DNA of 64,000 bases from Myxococcota bacterium (GCA_028285625.1 JANQOX010000001.1:1-64000); one strand, 5' to 3'. Counted from the first letter of the stretch, positions 28,632 through 39,778 are shown. A program made the numbers and translations. Notes: a model not told the origin generated them from the sequence alone.

Positions 28632-29120
28632 CTAGCTGCGTGGATAGTCTCGGATCGGGTCGCGGCCGCTCGGGTAATCGGGGTACCGGGTCGCCGTGGT
28701 GGGCATGCGCTTGCGCAGCGCGAGGGCCGCGCCGAGCGCGTCGCTGCGGCTCACCACGCCGACGAGCCGGCCGGCCTCGACCACCGGGTAGCGGTGGACG
28801 CGATTGGCCATGAACTCGTGCGCCAGGGCGAAGAGATCGAGCTCCGACGACACGGTCCGCACTTCGCGGGTCATGAGGTCGCCCACCAACGCGTTGGTGT
28901 CGTGGTCGTCCATCTCGTAGTCCGACGACGCCACGGCCCGGAGGCAGTCGAACTCGGACAGAAGCCCGAGCAGCGTGCCGTCCGGCGCGACCACCGGCGC
29001 CCCGGAGATGCCCTTGCGGAGCAGAACCTGCGCCGCCTGGAAGAGCGTCATCTCAGGACGCAGAGTGATCGGCGAGCGGGTCATGAACTCGCGGATCGAA
29101 GGAATGTCGGCGCGATGCAT
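28632..29120 (-). CDS. Tandem CBS-domain protein
   Basis: [36 protein letters not shown]... and ...[49 protein letters not shown]. Confidence 0.93.
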   Translation of the reverse strand: MHRADIPSIREFMTRSPITLRPEMTLFQAAQVLLRKGISGAPVVAPDGTLLGLLSEFDCLRAVASSDYEMDDHDTNALVGDLMTREVRTVSSELDLFALAHEFMANRVHRYPVVEAGRLVGVVSRSDALGAALALRKRMPTTATRYPDYPSGRDPIRDYPRS

Positions 29121-29279
29121 GAGCCGTCCTCCCGGCCACCCCCGGCAGCCCCATCCTGTCCAGAACCGTCCGAGAAGTCTAGCCAAACCGCCCTCGGGCC
29201 ATTAGGATCCGCCCGGCGCCAGCCCCGTCCCAGGGGGCAGCCCCTCGCGTATCACCCCGTTTCCAAAGGGAATTTCTCG

Positions 29280-30662
29280 GTGGCAGTGCACCGCATTCGG
29301 AAGGGACTCGACCTTCCCCTCGCCGGTGCTCCGGAGCAGCTCGTGAGCGACGCTCCGGAGGTCGGCCGCGTCGCCGTCATGGGCGACGACACCCCGGGTC
29401 TGCGGGCGCGCCTGGCCGTCGCCGAGGGCGACGTGGTGCGCCGGGGCCAGCTCCTGTTCGAGGACCGCAAACGCCCGGGCGTGCGCTACACCGCGCCCGG
29501 CGCCGGACGCGTGCAGGCGATCTTCCGCGGGGCGCGGCGCATGCTGCGATCGGTGGTGATCGAGCTGTCGCCCGGCGAGCGCGCGGGAGCCCCCGAGGGG
29601 AGTGAGCTCGAGTCCTTCGCCTCCATGCCGTCCGAGGCCCCCGAGGCCTGGACCGGCGCCCAGGTGCGCGCCCTGCTGGTCGAATCGGGCCTGTGGACGG
29701 CGCTTCGCACCCGGCCCTACAGCAAGGTGCCGCTGCCCGAGGGCGAGCCTGACGCCCTGTTCGTGACGGCCATCGACACCAACCCCCACGCGCCCGACCC
29801 GGCGCCGGTGATCGACGCGGCCTTCGACGACTTCCAGCTCGGGCTCACGCTGGTTTCTCGTCTGTGCGCGAACACGACCTACCTGTGCACCGCAGCCGAC
29901 GCCGACCTTCGCGGTGGCGCCGAGGCCGGGGTTCAGGTCGAGACCTTCAAGGGGCCGCACCCGGCGGGCAACCCCGGCGTCCACATCCACCGCCTGGCGC
30001 CGGCCTCGCGCAACCGGACGGTGTGGCACATCGGCTACCAGGACGTGATCGCGGTGGGCGAGCTCGCGCGCACGGGTGTGCTGCCCGTGGCACGCACCGT
30101 CTCGCTGGCCGGGCCTCCGGTGGTCGCGCCGCGCCTGGTGCGCACGCGGCTCGGCGCGTCCCTCGACGAACTCACCGCCGGCGGGCTCGACGAGAGCGAG
30201 GGCGAGGTGCGGGTGATCTCGGGCTCGGTGCTCTCGGGCAAGAAGGCCATGGGCCCGGAATTCGGCTTCCTGGGTCGCTACCACCTGCAGGTGAGCGCGC
30301 TTCGCCCCGGCGGCCGTCAGTTCCTGGGCTGGATCAACCCCGGCCTGCAGAAATTCTCGATGATGCCGGTCTTCCTGTCGCGCCTGTTCCCGCAGGACGC
30401 ATTCGACATGACCACGGACACCAACGGCAGCCACCGGCCCATGATGCCGATCGGCGGCTACGAGAAGGTGATGCCGATGGACATCGTCGCGACCTACCTG
30501 CTGCGCTCGCTGGTCGTCGGCGACATCGAGCAGGCCGAGGCGCTCGGCGCCCTCGAACTCGACGAAGAAGACCTGGCGCTCTGCACCTTCGTCTGCCCGG
30601 GCAAGACCGAGTTCGGGCCCTACCTCCGGCAGAACCTCGACCGCATCGAGAAGGAGGGCTGA
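29280..30662 (+). CDS. nqrA: Na+-translocating NADH:quinone reductase subunit A (GTG start)
   Basis: [15 protein letters not shown]..., [32 protein letters not shown]; first gene of a complete nqr array. Confidence 0.95.
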   Translation: MAVHRIRKGLDLPLAGAPEQLVSDAPEVGRVAVMGDDTPGLRARLAVAEGDVVRRGQLLFEDRKRPGVRYTAPGAGRVQAIFRGARRMLRSVVIELSPGERAGAPEGSELESFASMPSEAPEAWTGAQVRALLVESGLWTALRTRPYSKVPLPEGEPDALFVTAIDTNPHAPDPAPVIDAAFDDFQLGLTLVSRLCANTTYLCTAADADLRGGAEAGVQVETFKGPHPAGNPGVHIHRLAPASRNRTVWHIGYQDVIAVGELARTGVLPVARTVSLAGPPVVAPRLVRTRLGASLDELTAGGLDESEGEVRVISGSVLSGKKAMGPEFGFLGRYHLQVSALRPGGRQFLGWINPGLQKFSMMPVFLSRLFPQDAFDMTTDTNGSHRPMMPIGGYEKVMPMDIVATYLLRSLVVGDIEQAEALGALELDEEDLALCTFVCPGKTEFGPYLRQNLDRIEKEG

Positions 30663-31879
30663 TGAAACCGATACGCGACCTCCTCGACAAGCTCGGGGCG
30701 CAGGTCGAGAAGGGTGCGAAGTTCGAGAAGCTGGCTTCGGCCTACGAGGCCGTGGACACGCTTGCCTTCTCACCGGGGATCCAGACGCGCACGGGGTCGC
30801 ACGTCCGCGATGGGCTCGACTACAAGCGCCTCATGTTCTTCGTGGTGCTGGCCCTGGGCCCGGCGCTCACGTTCGGCCTGTGGAACACCGGCTACCAGGC
30901 CAACCTGGCCATCGAGGCCGGTGCCAGTCCCAACGCCGATTGGCAGAACGCGCTCTTCCAGCTGGTGGGAGGCGTGTATACGTCGTCCAACCCGCTGTGG
31001 TGCGCGCTGCTCGGGGCCGTCTACTTCGTGCCGATCTTCCTGGTCGTGCACGTGGTGGGCCTGGGCATCGAGATCATCAACGCCCAGATCCGCGACCACG
31101 AGGTGAGCGAGGGCTTCCTCGTCACGGGCGCCCTGCTGCCCCTGATCCTGCCGCCGACCATTCCGCTGTGGATGGTGGCATTCGGCACGGCCTTCGGCCT
31201 GATCTTCGGAAAGGAGATCTTCGGCGGCACCGGCATGAACTTCCTGAACCCGGCGATGTTCAGCCGGGCGGTGCTGTTCTTCGCCTACCCGGCCTACCTG
31301 AGCGGCGACGCCCCCTGGATCGCCGCCGACTTCATCGACGTGGACGGCTTCACCGGGGCGACCTGGCTGGCGCGCGCGGCGGTCGAGCCGGGCGTGCTGG
31401 GGCAGCAGAGCTGGCTCCAGGCGTTCGTGGGCGCGATCCCCGGGTCGTTCGGCGAGACCTCGACGCTCGCCCTCCTGATCGGGGCCGGGCTCATCATCAC
31501 CACCGGCGTCGCCTCGTGGCGCACCATCGCCGGCACCGCCCTGGGCACCATCGTGATGGCGAGCCTGCTCAACCTGATCGGCTCGGACACGAACCCGATG
31601 ATGTCGGTGCCCTGGTACTGGCACATGGTGCTCGGCGGATGGGCCATCGGCGCGATCTTCATGACCACCGATCCGGTCTCGTCCGCATACACCGACCGGG
31701 GGCGTTGGGTCTACGGGTTCTCGATCGGCGCGCTCTGCGTGCTGATCCGTTGCGTGAACCCGGCCTACCCGGAGGGGATGATGCTGGCGGTGCTCTTCAT
31801 GAACATGTTCGCGCCGCTCATCGATCACTTCGTGATCCGGCGCAACGTCGCACGGAGGCTCGCGCGCAGTGGAGCATAG
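30662..31879 (+). CDS. nqrB: Na+-NQR subunit B
   Basis: FSPGIQTRTGSHVRDGLDYKRLM; DGFTGATWLARA (FMN-attachment-type motif); multi-TM. Confidence 0.96.
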   Translation: MKPIRDLLDKLGAQVEKGAKFEKLASAYEAVDTLAFSPGIQTRTGSHVRDGLDYKRLMFFVVLALGPALTFGLWNTGYQANLAIEAGASPNADWQNALFQLVGGVYTSSNPLWCALLGAVYFVPIFLVVHVVGLGIEIINAQIRDHEVSEGFLVTGALLPLILPPTIPLWMVAFGTAFGLIFGKEIFGGTGMNFLNPAMFSRAVLFFAYPAYLSGDAPWIAADFIDVDGFTGATWLARAAVEPGVLGQQSWLQAFVGAIPGSFGETSTLALLIGAGLIITTGVASWRTIAGTALGTIVMASLLNLIGSDTNPMMSVPWYWHMVLGGWAIGAIFMTTDPVSSAYTDRGRWVYGFSIGALCVLIRCVNPAYPEGMMLAVLFMNMFAPLIDHFVIRRNVARRLARSGA

Positions 31880-32654
31880 TGCCCGCCATACCGTGATCTT
31901 CACGACGGCGCTGTGCGTCGTGTTCTCGCTGCTGGTCTCGGCCGTGGCGGTCGCGCTCAAGGACCGGCAGGACGAGAACCAGCGACTCGACCGCATCAAG
32001 AACGTGCTGCTGGCCGCGGGCCTGTCGCAGCGGGGCGAGTCGCTGTCGCGCGACGAGCTCAACCAGCGCTTCGAGCAGAAGCTCGAGGCGAAGCTGGTCG
32101 ACCTGGCCAAGGGCAACTTCGTCGACACCGACGACGCGCTCGACTACGACCAGCGCCGGGCTGCCAAGGACCCCGACCGCAGCCGGCCGGCGCCCGACAA
32201 TGGCGCCAAGGTGCAGCGTGTGCCCGATCTCGGGCTCGTCTACCTGATCCGCGGCGAGAGCGGTGGCGTCGACGGCGTGGTGCTGCCCGTCGAGGGCTAC
32301 GGCCTGTGGTCCACGATGTACGGGTACCTGGCCCTCGAGGCCGACCTGCGCACCGTGCGCGGCATCACCTTCTACGAGCACGGCGAGACGCCGGGGCTGG
32401 GCGGCGAGATCGCCAACCCGCGCTGGCAGGCCGGGTGGCCCGGGCGCCAGGCGATCGACGAGAAAGGCGAGCCGCGGCTGCGGGTGAAGAAGGGCACCGC
32501 CGGCCCGCCCGAGCGCGACCCCTACCAGGTGGACGGCCTCTCGGGGGCTACGATCACCAGTAACGGCGTGACCAACATGCTGAGCTTCTGGCTGGGGGAC
32601 GCGGCCTTCGGCCCGTTCCTCGATTCCTACCGCAACCAGCAGGAGGCCGGATGA
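31869..32654 (+). CDS. nqrC: Na+-NQR subunit C
   Basis: [14 protein letters not shown] and [17 protein letters not shown] covalent-FMN motif. Confidence 0.96.
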   Translation: MEHSARHTVIFTTALCVVFSLLVSAVAVALKDRQDENQRLDRIKNVLLAAGLSQRGESLSRDELNQRFEQKLEAKLVDLAKGNFVDTDDALDYDQRRAAKDPDRSRPAPDNGAKVQRVPDLGLVYLIRGESGGVDGVVLPVEGYGLWSTMYGYLALEADLRTVRGITFYEHGETPGLGGEIANPRWQAGWPGRQAIDEKGEPRLRVKKGTAGPPERDPYQVDGLSGATITSNGVTNMLSFWLGDAAFGPFLDSYRNQQEAG

Positions 32655-32676
32655 TGCGTATGCGTCCGGAGGTCGG

Positions 32677-33345
32677 ATGAGCAAACCCCGCGAGATCCTC
32701 CTCGACCCGCTGATCGACAACAACCCGATCGGGTTGCAGGTGCTGGGCATCTGCTCGGCGCTGGCCGTCACCACCAAGATGGAGACGGCGGTCGTCATGA
32801 GCCTGGCGGTGCTGTTCGTGCTGACGACCTCGACCGTGGTGGTCAGCGTGCTGCGCGCGCTGATTCCGGCGAGCGTCCGCATCATCACGCAGCTCACCAT
32901 CATCGCGTCGATGGTGATGGTCGCCGACCAGTTCCTGAGGGCGTACCTCTACGAGATCAGCCTGCAGTTGTCGGTGTTCGTCGGTCTCATCATCACCAAC
33001 TGCATCATCATGGGCCGGGCCGAGGCCTTCGCCATGCAGAACAAGCCCTGGCCCACCTTCCTGGACGCGCTCGGCAATTCCGCTGGCTACGCCCTGGTGC
33101 TGATCGTCGTTGCGGCCTTCCGCGAGCTGTTCGGGTCGGGGTCGCTGTTCGGCATCACCATCCTGCCCACCACGTCGATGGGCGGTTGGTACGAGCCGAA
33201 CGGCCTGATGGTCCTGGCGCCCGGCGCATTCATCCTGATTGGTTGCTTCATCTGGGCCGTGCGCACGATTCGCCCGGAACAGAACGAAGAGGAGTTCCAC
33301 GTTGGAGCACTACCTGAGCCTGGCTACGAAGGCGATCTTCGTTGA
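32677..33345 (+). CDS. nqrD: Na+-NQR subunit D
   Basis: [35 protein letters not shown], family-typical. Confidence 0.96.
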   Translation: MSKPREILLDPLIDNNPIGLQVLGICSALAVTTKMETAVVMSLAVLFVLTTSTVVVSVLRALIPASVRIITQLTIIASMVMVADQFLRAYLYEISLQLSVFVGLIITNCIIMGRAEAFAMQNKPWPTFLDALGNSAGYALVLIVVAAFRELFGSGSLFGITILPTTSMGGWYEPNGLMVLAPGAFILIGCFIWAVRTIRPEQNEEEFHVGALPEPGYEGDLR

Positions 33346-33913
33346 GAACATGGCCCTCGCCTTCTTCCTGGGGATGTGCTCCTTCCTGGCCGTCTCCCGG
33401 AAGGTGGGCACCTCCCTGGGCCTCGGCCTCGCGGTCATCTTCGTCCTCGGGCTGACGACGCCGCTCAACCAGATCCTCACCAAGACCTTCCTCGAAGAGG
33501 GCGCGCTGTCCTGGCTGCCCGGTGGCGAGAGCGTGAACCTCTCGTTCCTGTCGTACCTCGTGCTGATCGGCACGATCGCGGCGGCGGTGCAGATCGTGGA
33601 GATGGCGATCGACCGGTTCGCGCCCGCGCTCTACGGCTCGCTTGGCGTGTTCCTACCGCTGATCGCCGTGAACTGCGCGATCCTGGGTGGGTCCCTCTTC
33701 ATGGTGCAGCGTGACTACACCCTGGGCGAGGCCACCGTGTTCGGTCTGGGCTCCGGCATCGGCTGGGCGCTGGCGATCGTGGCGCTAGCTTCGATTCGAG
33801 AGCGCATGAGCTATAGCGACGTCCCGCCGGCGCTTCGCGGCCTGGGCATCACTTTCATCACCGTCGGTCTGATGGCGATCGGCTTCATGTCCTTCTCGGG
33901 CATCCAGCTCTAG
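33302..33913 (+). CDS. nqrE: Na+-NQR subunit E, TTG start inside nqrD
   Basis: [41 protein letters not shown] Shine-Dalgarno upstream of TTG 33302. Confidence 0.93.
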   Translation: MEHYLSLATKAIFVENMALAFFLGMCSFLAVSRKVGTSLGLGLAVIFVLGLTTPLNQILTKTFLEEGALSWLPGGESVNLSFLSYLVLIGTIAAAVQIVEMAIDRFAPALYGSLGVFLPLIAVNCAILGGSLFMVQRDYTLGEATVFGLGSGIGWALAIVALASIRERMSYSDVPPALRGLGITFITVGLMAIGFMSFSGIQL

Positions 33914-33928
33914 GCGGAGGCAGGCCTC

Positions 33929-35155
33929 GTGGATACCGTCCTGTTCGGCATGGCCGGCTTCACCGTGATCATCGTGCTGCTCACGGTGGTGCTGCTCATC
34001 GTGAAGGCGCGGTTGTCGCCCGGCGGCAAGGTCAGGATCGAGGTCAACGACGACCCCGACAAGACGCTCGAGGTCGGCGCGGGCGGCACGCTGCTCGGCA
34101 CCCTCGCCTCGTCGGGCGTGTTCATCCCCTCGGCGTGCGGCGGCAAGGGCACCTGCGGCGTCTGCACCTGCGTGGTGAAGGACGGCGGCGGGGCGCTGCT
34201 GCCCACCGAGGTCTCGCACATCACGCCCAAGGAGGCGCGCGGCGGCCTTCGCCTGGCCTGCCAGGTCAAGGTGAAGGAGGACATGCAGATCGAGCTGCCG
34301 CCCGAGGTGTTCGACGTCCGCAAGTGGAAGTGCAAGGTCCGCAGCAACCACAACGTGGCGACCTTCATCAAGGAGCTGATCCTCGAGCTGCCGGCAGGCG
34401 AGACGGTGCCCTTCAAGGCCGGGGGCTACATCCAGATCGAGTGCCCGCCGCACGTGGCCGAGTACAAGAACTTCGAGGTCGAGGACGAGTACCGCGAGGA
34501 CTGGGACAAGTTCAACCTGTGGCAGTTCACGTCCAAGGTCGACGACGACGTGTCTCGCGCGTACTCCATGGCGAACTACCCCGAAGAGCACGACATCATC
34601 ATGCTCAACGTCCGCATCGCGTCGCCGCCGCCGAATGCGCCGGACGTGCCGCCGGGCCAGATGTCGTCCTACATCTTCGATCTCAAGCCCGGCGACGAGG
34701 TCACGATCTCGGGCCCCTACGGCGAGTTCTTCGCCAAGGAGACCGGCCGCGAGATGTGCTTCATCGGCGGCGGCGCAGGCATGGCGCCCATGCGATCGCA
34801 CATCTTCGACCAGTTCCGGCGCATCCACAGCGACCGCAAGGTCACGTTCTGGTACGGCGCGCGGTCCTACCGCGAGGCCTTCTACGTCGAGGACTTCGAC
34901 GCGATCGCCAGCGAGAACGAGAACTTCGACTGGTATCTCGCGCTTTCGGAGCCGATGCCCGAAGACAACTGGACCGGGCTCACCGGGTTCATCCATCAGG
35001 TGCTCTTCGACAACTACCTGAAGGACCACCCGGAGCCCGAAGAGGTCGAGTACTACCTGTGCGGCCCGCCGATGATGATCGAGGCCTGCAAGAAGATGCT
35101 CGACGAGCTGGGCGTCGACCCCGAGATGATCGCCTTCGACGACTTCGGGGGTTAG
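33929..35155 (+). CDS. nqrF: Na+-NQR subunit F (2Fe-2S/FAD/NADH subunit)
   Basis: [17 protein letters not shown] 2Fe-2S motif; [40 protein letters not shown]. Confidence 0.97.
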   Translation: MDTVLFGMAGFTVIIVLLTVVLLIVKARLSPGGKVRIEVNDDPDKTLEVGAGGTLLGTLASSGVFIPSACGGKGTCGVCTCVVKDGGGALLPTEVSHITPKEARGGLRLACQVKVKEDMQIELPPEVFDVRKWKCKVRSNHNVATFIKELILELPAGETVPFKAGGYIQIECPPHVAEYKNFEVEDEYREDWDKFNLWQFTSKVDDDVSRAYSMANYPEEHDIIMLNVRIASPPPNAPDVPPGQMSSYIFDLKPGDEVTISGPYGEFFAKETGREMCFIGGGAGMAPMRSHIFDQFRRIHSDRKVTFWYGARSYREAFYVEDFDAIASENENFDWYLALSEPMPEDNWTGLTGFIHQVLFDNYLKDHPEPEEVEYYLCGPPMMIEACKKMLDELGVDPEMIAFDDFGG

Positions 35156-35206
35156 GCCACGCGGCCCGAGGGGCTCACGCCCCGCGCCAAGCTGCTGCTG
35201 CCGATC

Positions 35207-36268
35207 GTGCTGGTCGGCCTGGTCGCCCTCTCGGTGCGCACGCTCTGGTGCACGAGCCCCGAGCGTGTGGTGCTGGCCGGCGACACCATGGGCACGACCT
35301 GGGGCGTCACGCTGAACGCACCGGGTCTGCCGCGTGCAGCTCCGGCTGAGCTACGCGAAGCCATCGACCTGCGGCTGGCGGCCATCAACGCCGCCATGTC
35401 CACGTGGGACCCGGAGTCCGAGCTCTCGCGCCTGAACCGCTCGGAGACGACCGAGTCCGTCGCGGTCGGTGCCGAGCTGGCCCGTGTGTTGGGCCTGGCC
35501 CGCCAGGTGAGCGAGGCCAGCGGCGGCGTCTTCGACGTGACCGTGGGGCCGCTGGTCGCCGCCTGGGGTTTCGGCGCCGGTGCACGCATCCCCGGGGAGG
35601 GCCCGTCGCCCGAAGAGCTGGTCGCGCTTCGCGCGCGCGTGGGCTGGGAGAAGCTCGAGATCGACGCCGGGGCCGCCACCGTGCGCAAGGCCGTACCCGG
35701 CGTGCAGGCCGACCTCTCGGCCATCGCCAAGGGCCATGCCGTGGACGAGGTGGCGCGCCTGCTCCACGAAGCCGGCCATCAGGACTTCCTGGTCGAGATC
35801 GGGGGCGAAGTGGCCGCCCGCGGTGAGCGCGTCGGCGGTGGCGCCTGGAGGGTGGCCATCGAGCGGCCGCATCCCGAGGGCCGCGCGGCGCACGCCGTCG
35901 TCGAGCTCGGCGATCTGGCCATGGCGACCTCCGGCGACTACCGCGACTTCTACGAAGCGGGCGGCGAGCGCCTCACCCACGTGGTCGACCCGCGGATCGG
36001 GCGCCCGGTCGCCCACGGGCTGGCCTCGGTGAGCGTCGTGCACCCCCGTGCCGCACTTGCCGATGCCTGGGCCACCACGCTGCTGGTGCTCGGTCCTGAG
36101 GCCGGGCCCGAGGCGGCAGCCCAGGCCGGGCTCGGCGCCTACTTCATCCGCCGGGGCGAGGGCGGTGCGTTCTCGGCCTGCGGCACGCCGGGCTTCCCGA
36201 CCCGGCTCGATCCGGCGGGCGCACCGGTGGTCGGCGAGGTCCCGTGCCTTGCCGGTGCGATCGACTAG
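35207..36268 (+). CDS. apbE: FAD:protein FMN transferase
   Basis: AGDTMGTTWGVTL, GVFDVTVGPLVAAWGFG, DLSAIAKGHAVDEVARLL, FLVEIGGEVAARG. Confidence 0.94.
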   Translation: MLVGLVALSVRTLWCTSPERVVLAGDTMGTTWGVTLNAPGLPRAAPAELREAIDLRLAAINAAMSTWDPESELSRLNRSETTESVAVGAELARVLGLARQVSEASGGVFDVTVGPLVAAWGFGAGARIPGEGPSPEELVALRARVGWEKLEIDAGAATVRKAVPGVQADLSAIAKGHAVDEVARLLHEAGHQDFLVEIGGEVAARGERVGGGAWRVAIERPHPEGRAAHAVVELGDLAMATSGDYRDFYEAGGERLTHVVDPRIGRPVAHGLASVSVVHPRAALADAWATTLLVLGPEAGPEAAAQAGLGAYFIRRGEGGAFSACGTPGFPTRLDPAGAPVVGEVPCLAGAID

Positions 36269-36277
36269 ATTCCCCTC

Positions 36278-36469
36278 ATGATCACGATTCTCGCCACGCT
36301 GGTCGTTTTCGGCGCCGTCGTGTTCGCCATGTCGGTCGGCGTGCTCGTGCAGGGCAAGCGCCTGCGCGGGAGCTGCGGCGGCAGCGGCGAAGACTGCAGC
36401 TGCAGCCCGCTCGCCGCGCGCGAGTGCCGCCTGCGAAAGTCCCGCGAGGCAGCCGGCGCCACCCCGTAG
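36278..36469 (+). CDS. nqrM: (Na+)-NQR maturation factor NqrM
   Basis: Small single-TM protein with SVGVLVQGKRLRGSCGG...CSCSP, located at the end of the nqr-apbE array. Confidence 0.9.
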   Translation: MITILATLVVFGAVVFAMSVGVLVQGKRLRGSCGGSGEDCSCSPLAARECRLRKSREAAGATP

Positions 36470-36559
36470 CCGCGGCCCGCGCGGGGCCTGACCCGCGGTC
36501 CGCGCGCCCCCCACCTGGCGGTCGGCCCCGGCCCGCGCCGCCGCTACCCTCCGCGCCGC

Positions 36560-38203
36560 ATGGGTCTGCGTGAGAGCAACCTCGAGAAGCTCGATGGCGG
36601 CGTCTACGACGTCCTGATCGTGGGCGGCGGCATCAACGGGGCCGTGTGCGCCTCGGCGCTTTCGACCATGGGCGCGCGGGTGGCGCTGATCGATCGCGGC
36701 GACTTCGCCGGCGAGACCAGCCAGGAGTCGTCGAACCTGGTGTGGGGGGGCATCAAGTACCTGGAGACCGCCGAGATCGGCCTGGTCCGAAAGCTCTGCG
36801 TCTCGCGCAACAAGCTGCTCCGCACCTACCCGTCTTCGGTGAAGGAGGTGCGCTTCTTCGCCACGCTCGAGCGCGGCTTCCGCCGCCACCGGCTCACCCT
36901 GGTACTGGGTGCGCTGCTGTACTGGGTACTCGGCAGCTTTCGCACCCGCGCCCCGCGCATGCTGTCGCTCGAGCGCATCGGCATCGAAGAATCCGTGATC
37001 GACCCCACCAACGCAGTGGGCGGGTTCGAGTACTCGGACGCGTACCTCGTGGACAACGATGCGCGCTTCGTCTTCAACTTCGTGCGCGCAGCCATCGACC
37101 ACGGCGCCATCATCGCCAACTACGTCGAGTCGTTGGGTGCCACGCACGAGGAAGACGGCACCTGGGTGACGCGCGCCCGCGATCACCAGACCGGCCGCGA
37201 GATCGCGATCCGCTCGCGCGTGTTGCTGAATGCCTGTGGCCCCTGGGTGGACGAACGCAACACCGGGGACGCGCAGCAGACCGATCACCGTCACGTCTTC
37301 TCGAAGGGGGTCCACCTCATCGTCGACCGCGTGACCCCGCACGATCGGGTGCTGACCTTCTTCGCCGACGACGGACGCCTCTTCTTCGTGATCCCGCTCG
37401 GCACGAAGTCGTGCATCGGGACGACCGACACCCGCGTCGAGCGCCTGCCGGCGACCGTGACCGACGACGACCGCCGCTTCATCCTCGACAACGTGAACAA
37501 GCGCCTGCGCCTGGAGCGCCCGCTCACCGAGGCCGACATCATCGCCGAGCGCTGCGGCGTGCGGCCCCTGGCGGTCGACCCGGGAGGGAGCAGCCGGGAC
37601 GAGGGCGACTGGACGTCGCTCTCGCGCAAGCACGCCATCGAGGTCGACGGCGACGCGCGTCACATCAGCATCTTCGGCGGCAAGCTCACCGACTGCCTGA
37701 ACGTGGGCGAAGAGGTGGCCGAGATCGTGGGCGAGCTGGGCGTGGAGCTGCCCTACCGGCGCATGCCCTGGTACGGTGAGCCGCCCGACCAGGTGCGCGA
37801 GGAGTACTTCCACCAGGCGCGCCTCATGGGTCTCGACGCCATGACGGCGCCCGAGTCGTCCGAGCCGCTCAGCACGCGCCTCTGGCGTCGTTATGCCGAG
37901 AGCGCGCTGCGGCTGCTCGAAGACATCCGCCACGACCCGGCCATGGCCGAGGTGCTGGTGAAGGGCACCGAGTACATCCGCGCCGAGATCCACCACGCCG
38001 CGCGTCGCGAGATGATCACGCGCCTCGAGGACTTCCTGCGCCGCCGCAGCAAGATCGCCCTGATCGAGCGCACCGAGACGATCCGCCAGGCCCCGGGACT
38101 GCACGAGGCCTGCCACATCCTGTTCGGCGACGAGGCCGAGCAGCGCATGGCCGAGTACTTCGGCACTGGGGATGAGCGGGGCCGAGACCAGAGGACCGGG
38201 TAG
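36560..38203 (+). CDS. glpD: Glycerol-3-phosphate dehydrogenase/oxidase
   Basis: YDVLIVGGGINGAVCASALSTMGARVALIDRGDFAGETSQESSNLVWGGIKYLE; VLLNACGPWVD; FVIPLGTKSCIGTTDT. Confidence 0.92.
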   Translation: MGLRESNLEKLDGGVYDVLIVGGGINGAVCASALSTMGARVALIDRGDFAGETSQESSNLVWGGIKYLETAEIGLVRKLCVSRNKLLRTYPSSVKEVRFFATLERGFRRHRLTLVLGALLYWVLGSFRTRAPRMLSLERIGIEESVIDPTNAVGGFEYSDAYLVDNDARFVFNFVRAAIDHGAIIANYVESLGATHEEDGTWVTRARDHQTGREIAIRSRVLLNACGPWVDERNTGDAQQTDHRHVFSKGVHLIVDRVTPHDRVLTFFADDGRLFFVIPLGTKSCIGTTDTRVERLPATVTDDDRRFILDNVNKRLRLERPLTEADIIAERCGVRPLAVDPGGSSRDEGDWTSLSRKHAIEVDGDARHISIFGGKLTDCLNVGEEVAEIVGELGVELPYRRMPWYGEPPDQVREEYFHQARLMGLDAMTAPESSEPLSTRLWRRYAESALRLLEDIRHDPAMAEVLVKGTEYIRAEIHHAARREMITRLEDFLRRRSKIALIERTETIRQAPGLHEACHILFGDEAEQRMAEYFGTGDERGRDQRTG

Positions 38204-38220
38204 GGGGCGCGAACGCCGAT

Positions 38221-38248
38221 CGGCAACTGGATTCAGATCCAGTTGCCG
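38221..38248. repeat. Perfect 12-bp-stem hairpin between convergent genes
   Basis: CGGCAACTGGAT-TCAG-ATCCAGTTGCCG; no U-tract. Confidence 0.85.
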
Positions 38249-38276
38249 GAGGGTCCTGTCCCCGTCCTCAGAGCCC

Positions 38277-39452
38277 TCAGGCGAGGCTCGAGAGCATCAT
38301 GCCCTGGGCGGGCAGGCCGAGCAGCACGCGCCCGCCGTCCTCGATGTGGTGGGGCGCCACGGTCGTGTGCTGGCGGACCACGCGCACGTCGCGCGCACGG
38401 CGCTCGAGCGGCGAGTCGAGCGGGTTGGCGCTGGTGCCGGCGGCCTCGACCACCTGATCCACGGCCTCGGCGCATGCGCGCACCGCGTCGCTGCAGGCGA
38501 TCTGCAGCAGCGCGCGGGCACGCGCGTCGAGCTCGCGGCCTTCACGAACGGCCTGCCAGAGCTCGTCGAGGGACTCGAATACGAAGGCGCGTGCGCCGCG
38601 CAGGCGGGCCTCGCCCTGGGCGATGGCGCGCTGGGCGAAGGGACGCTCGCGCAGCGTCGTCGAGGTGAAGCGCGGCACCTTGCCGGCCGCGAGCTCGCCG
38701 AACGCGTCGAGGGCGCCGCGCGCGATGCCCAGCGCCACCCCCACCTTGTTGTAGGCGAGGCGCGCCCCGAGCGGCACACGCGCCGCGGGCGGAACCGTGT
38801 CCGCCCCACCCGACGCCCGGGTGCCGAAGCCCACCGTGTCCTGCTCGGCGACGAAGACGTCGTCGACGCGGACGTCGTGAGAGCCCGAACCGCGAAGCCC
38901 GGCCACGTGCCAGGTGTCGAGGATCTCGATCGACTCGCGCGGTACGAGCATGAAGCGCGGTGGGGTGCCTTGGCGGGGGGCCCCGCCCTCGTGCACGATC
39001 GAGAGCCCGGAGAACCAGGTCGCGTTGTGGCAGCCGCTCACGAAGGGCCACTGGCCACTCAGCCGATAGCCGCCGTCGGTGACGTCGGCCCGGCCGAAAC
39101 TGGCGGTCGAACCCGCCGGGATCGCCAGCGGGTCGGCAAACAGCTCGGCCGCTCGCGCAAAGCCCGCCGTCAGCAGGCCGAAGGTCTCGATGCCGATCAT
39201 CAGGTTCCAGCCCGTGGCGCCGTCGGCTTCGGAGATGGCCTCGATGGTGCGCACCTGGGTGGCAGGGTCGTGCTCGCCGCCACCGAGCCGGGCCGAAGCG
39301 GCCACGCGGTAGAGGCCGGCTTCGGCCATCGCCCGGGCCACCGGGGCCGGCAGTCGGCGGTCGCGCTCGGCCTCGTCGGCGTGGTCCCTGACAAGGGGCT
39401 GGAGGGCCGTCGCACGTGCGACCGGGTCGTCGAGCGTGTCGGAGTGGGTCAT
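38277..39452 (-). CDS. Acyl-CoA dehydrogenase / flavin-dependent monooxygenase (group D-like)
   Basis: N-terminal ACAD helices, ADGATGWNLMIGIETFGLL, YRLSGQWPFVSGCHNATWF, RGSGSHDVRVDDVFV, C-terminal LDSPLERRARDVRVVRQHTTVAPHHIED. Confidence 0.9.
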   Translation of the reverse strand: MTHSDTLDDPVARATALQPLVRDHADEAERDRRLPAPVARAMAEAGLYRVAASARLGGGEHDPATQVRTIEAISEADGATGWNLMIGIETFGLLTAGFARAAELFADPLAIPAGSTASFGRADVTDGGYRLSGQWPFVSGCHNATWFSGLSIVHEGGAPRQGTPPRFMLVPRESIEILDTWHVAGLRGSGSHDVRVDDVFVAEQDTVGFGTRASGGADTVPPAARVPLGARLAYNKVGVALGIARGALDAFGELAAGKVPRFTSTTLRERPFAQRAIAQGEARLRGARAFVFESLDELWQAVREGRELDARARALLQIACSDAVRACAEAVDQVVEAAGTSANPLDSPLERRARDVRVVRQHTTVAPHHIEDGGRVLLGLPAQGMMLSSLA

Positions 39453-39512
39453 GGCCCGAGGGTAGTGCGGGCCGGGGCGCCTGGGTGCTGGCGAGGTGGC
39501 GCCCAACCGCAA

Positions 39513-39540
39513 GACGCCGCGGGCGCGGGCCCGCGGCGTC
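39513..39540 (-). terminator. GC-rich hairpin downstream of tRNA-His
   Basis: Perfect 12-bp stem gacgccgcgggc / gcccgcggcgtc, 4-nt loop; tail poorly U-rich. Confidence 0.45.
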
Positions 39541-39552
39541 CTCGAAGATGGG

Positions 39553-39630
39553 TGGGGTGAGCGAGGGGAATCGAACCCCCGACCTCCGGAACCACAACCC
39601 GGCGCTCTAACCAACTGAGCTACGCCCACC
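39553..39630 (-). tRNA. tRNA-His (anticodon GTG), CCA encoded, with G-1
   Basis: Reverse complement GGTGGGCGTAGCTCAGTTGGTTAGAGCGCCGGGTTGTGGTTCCGGAGGTCGGGGGTTCGAATCCCCTCGCTCACCCCA; loop TTGTGGT. Confidence 0.96.
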
Positions 39631-39778
39631 GCAGACGGCCCAACCTAGAGCCGCGCCCGAGGGGTGTCAAACGGGCCGGTTAGGGGCGCAGGGGGCCGCC
39701 GCGTTCGCCTGGATCGACTGGCGTGGGCGGCGCCCGGTGGCGAGAATAGACCCTCTCTCACCAAGGAGACGACCTCCG

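Noticed and set aside
35351-38116. 921-aa minus-strand ORF
   Set aside because: Antisense to apbE, nqrM and glpD, all of which are unambiguous.
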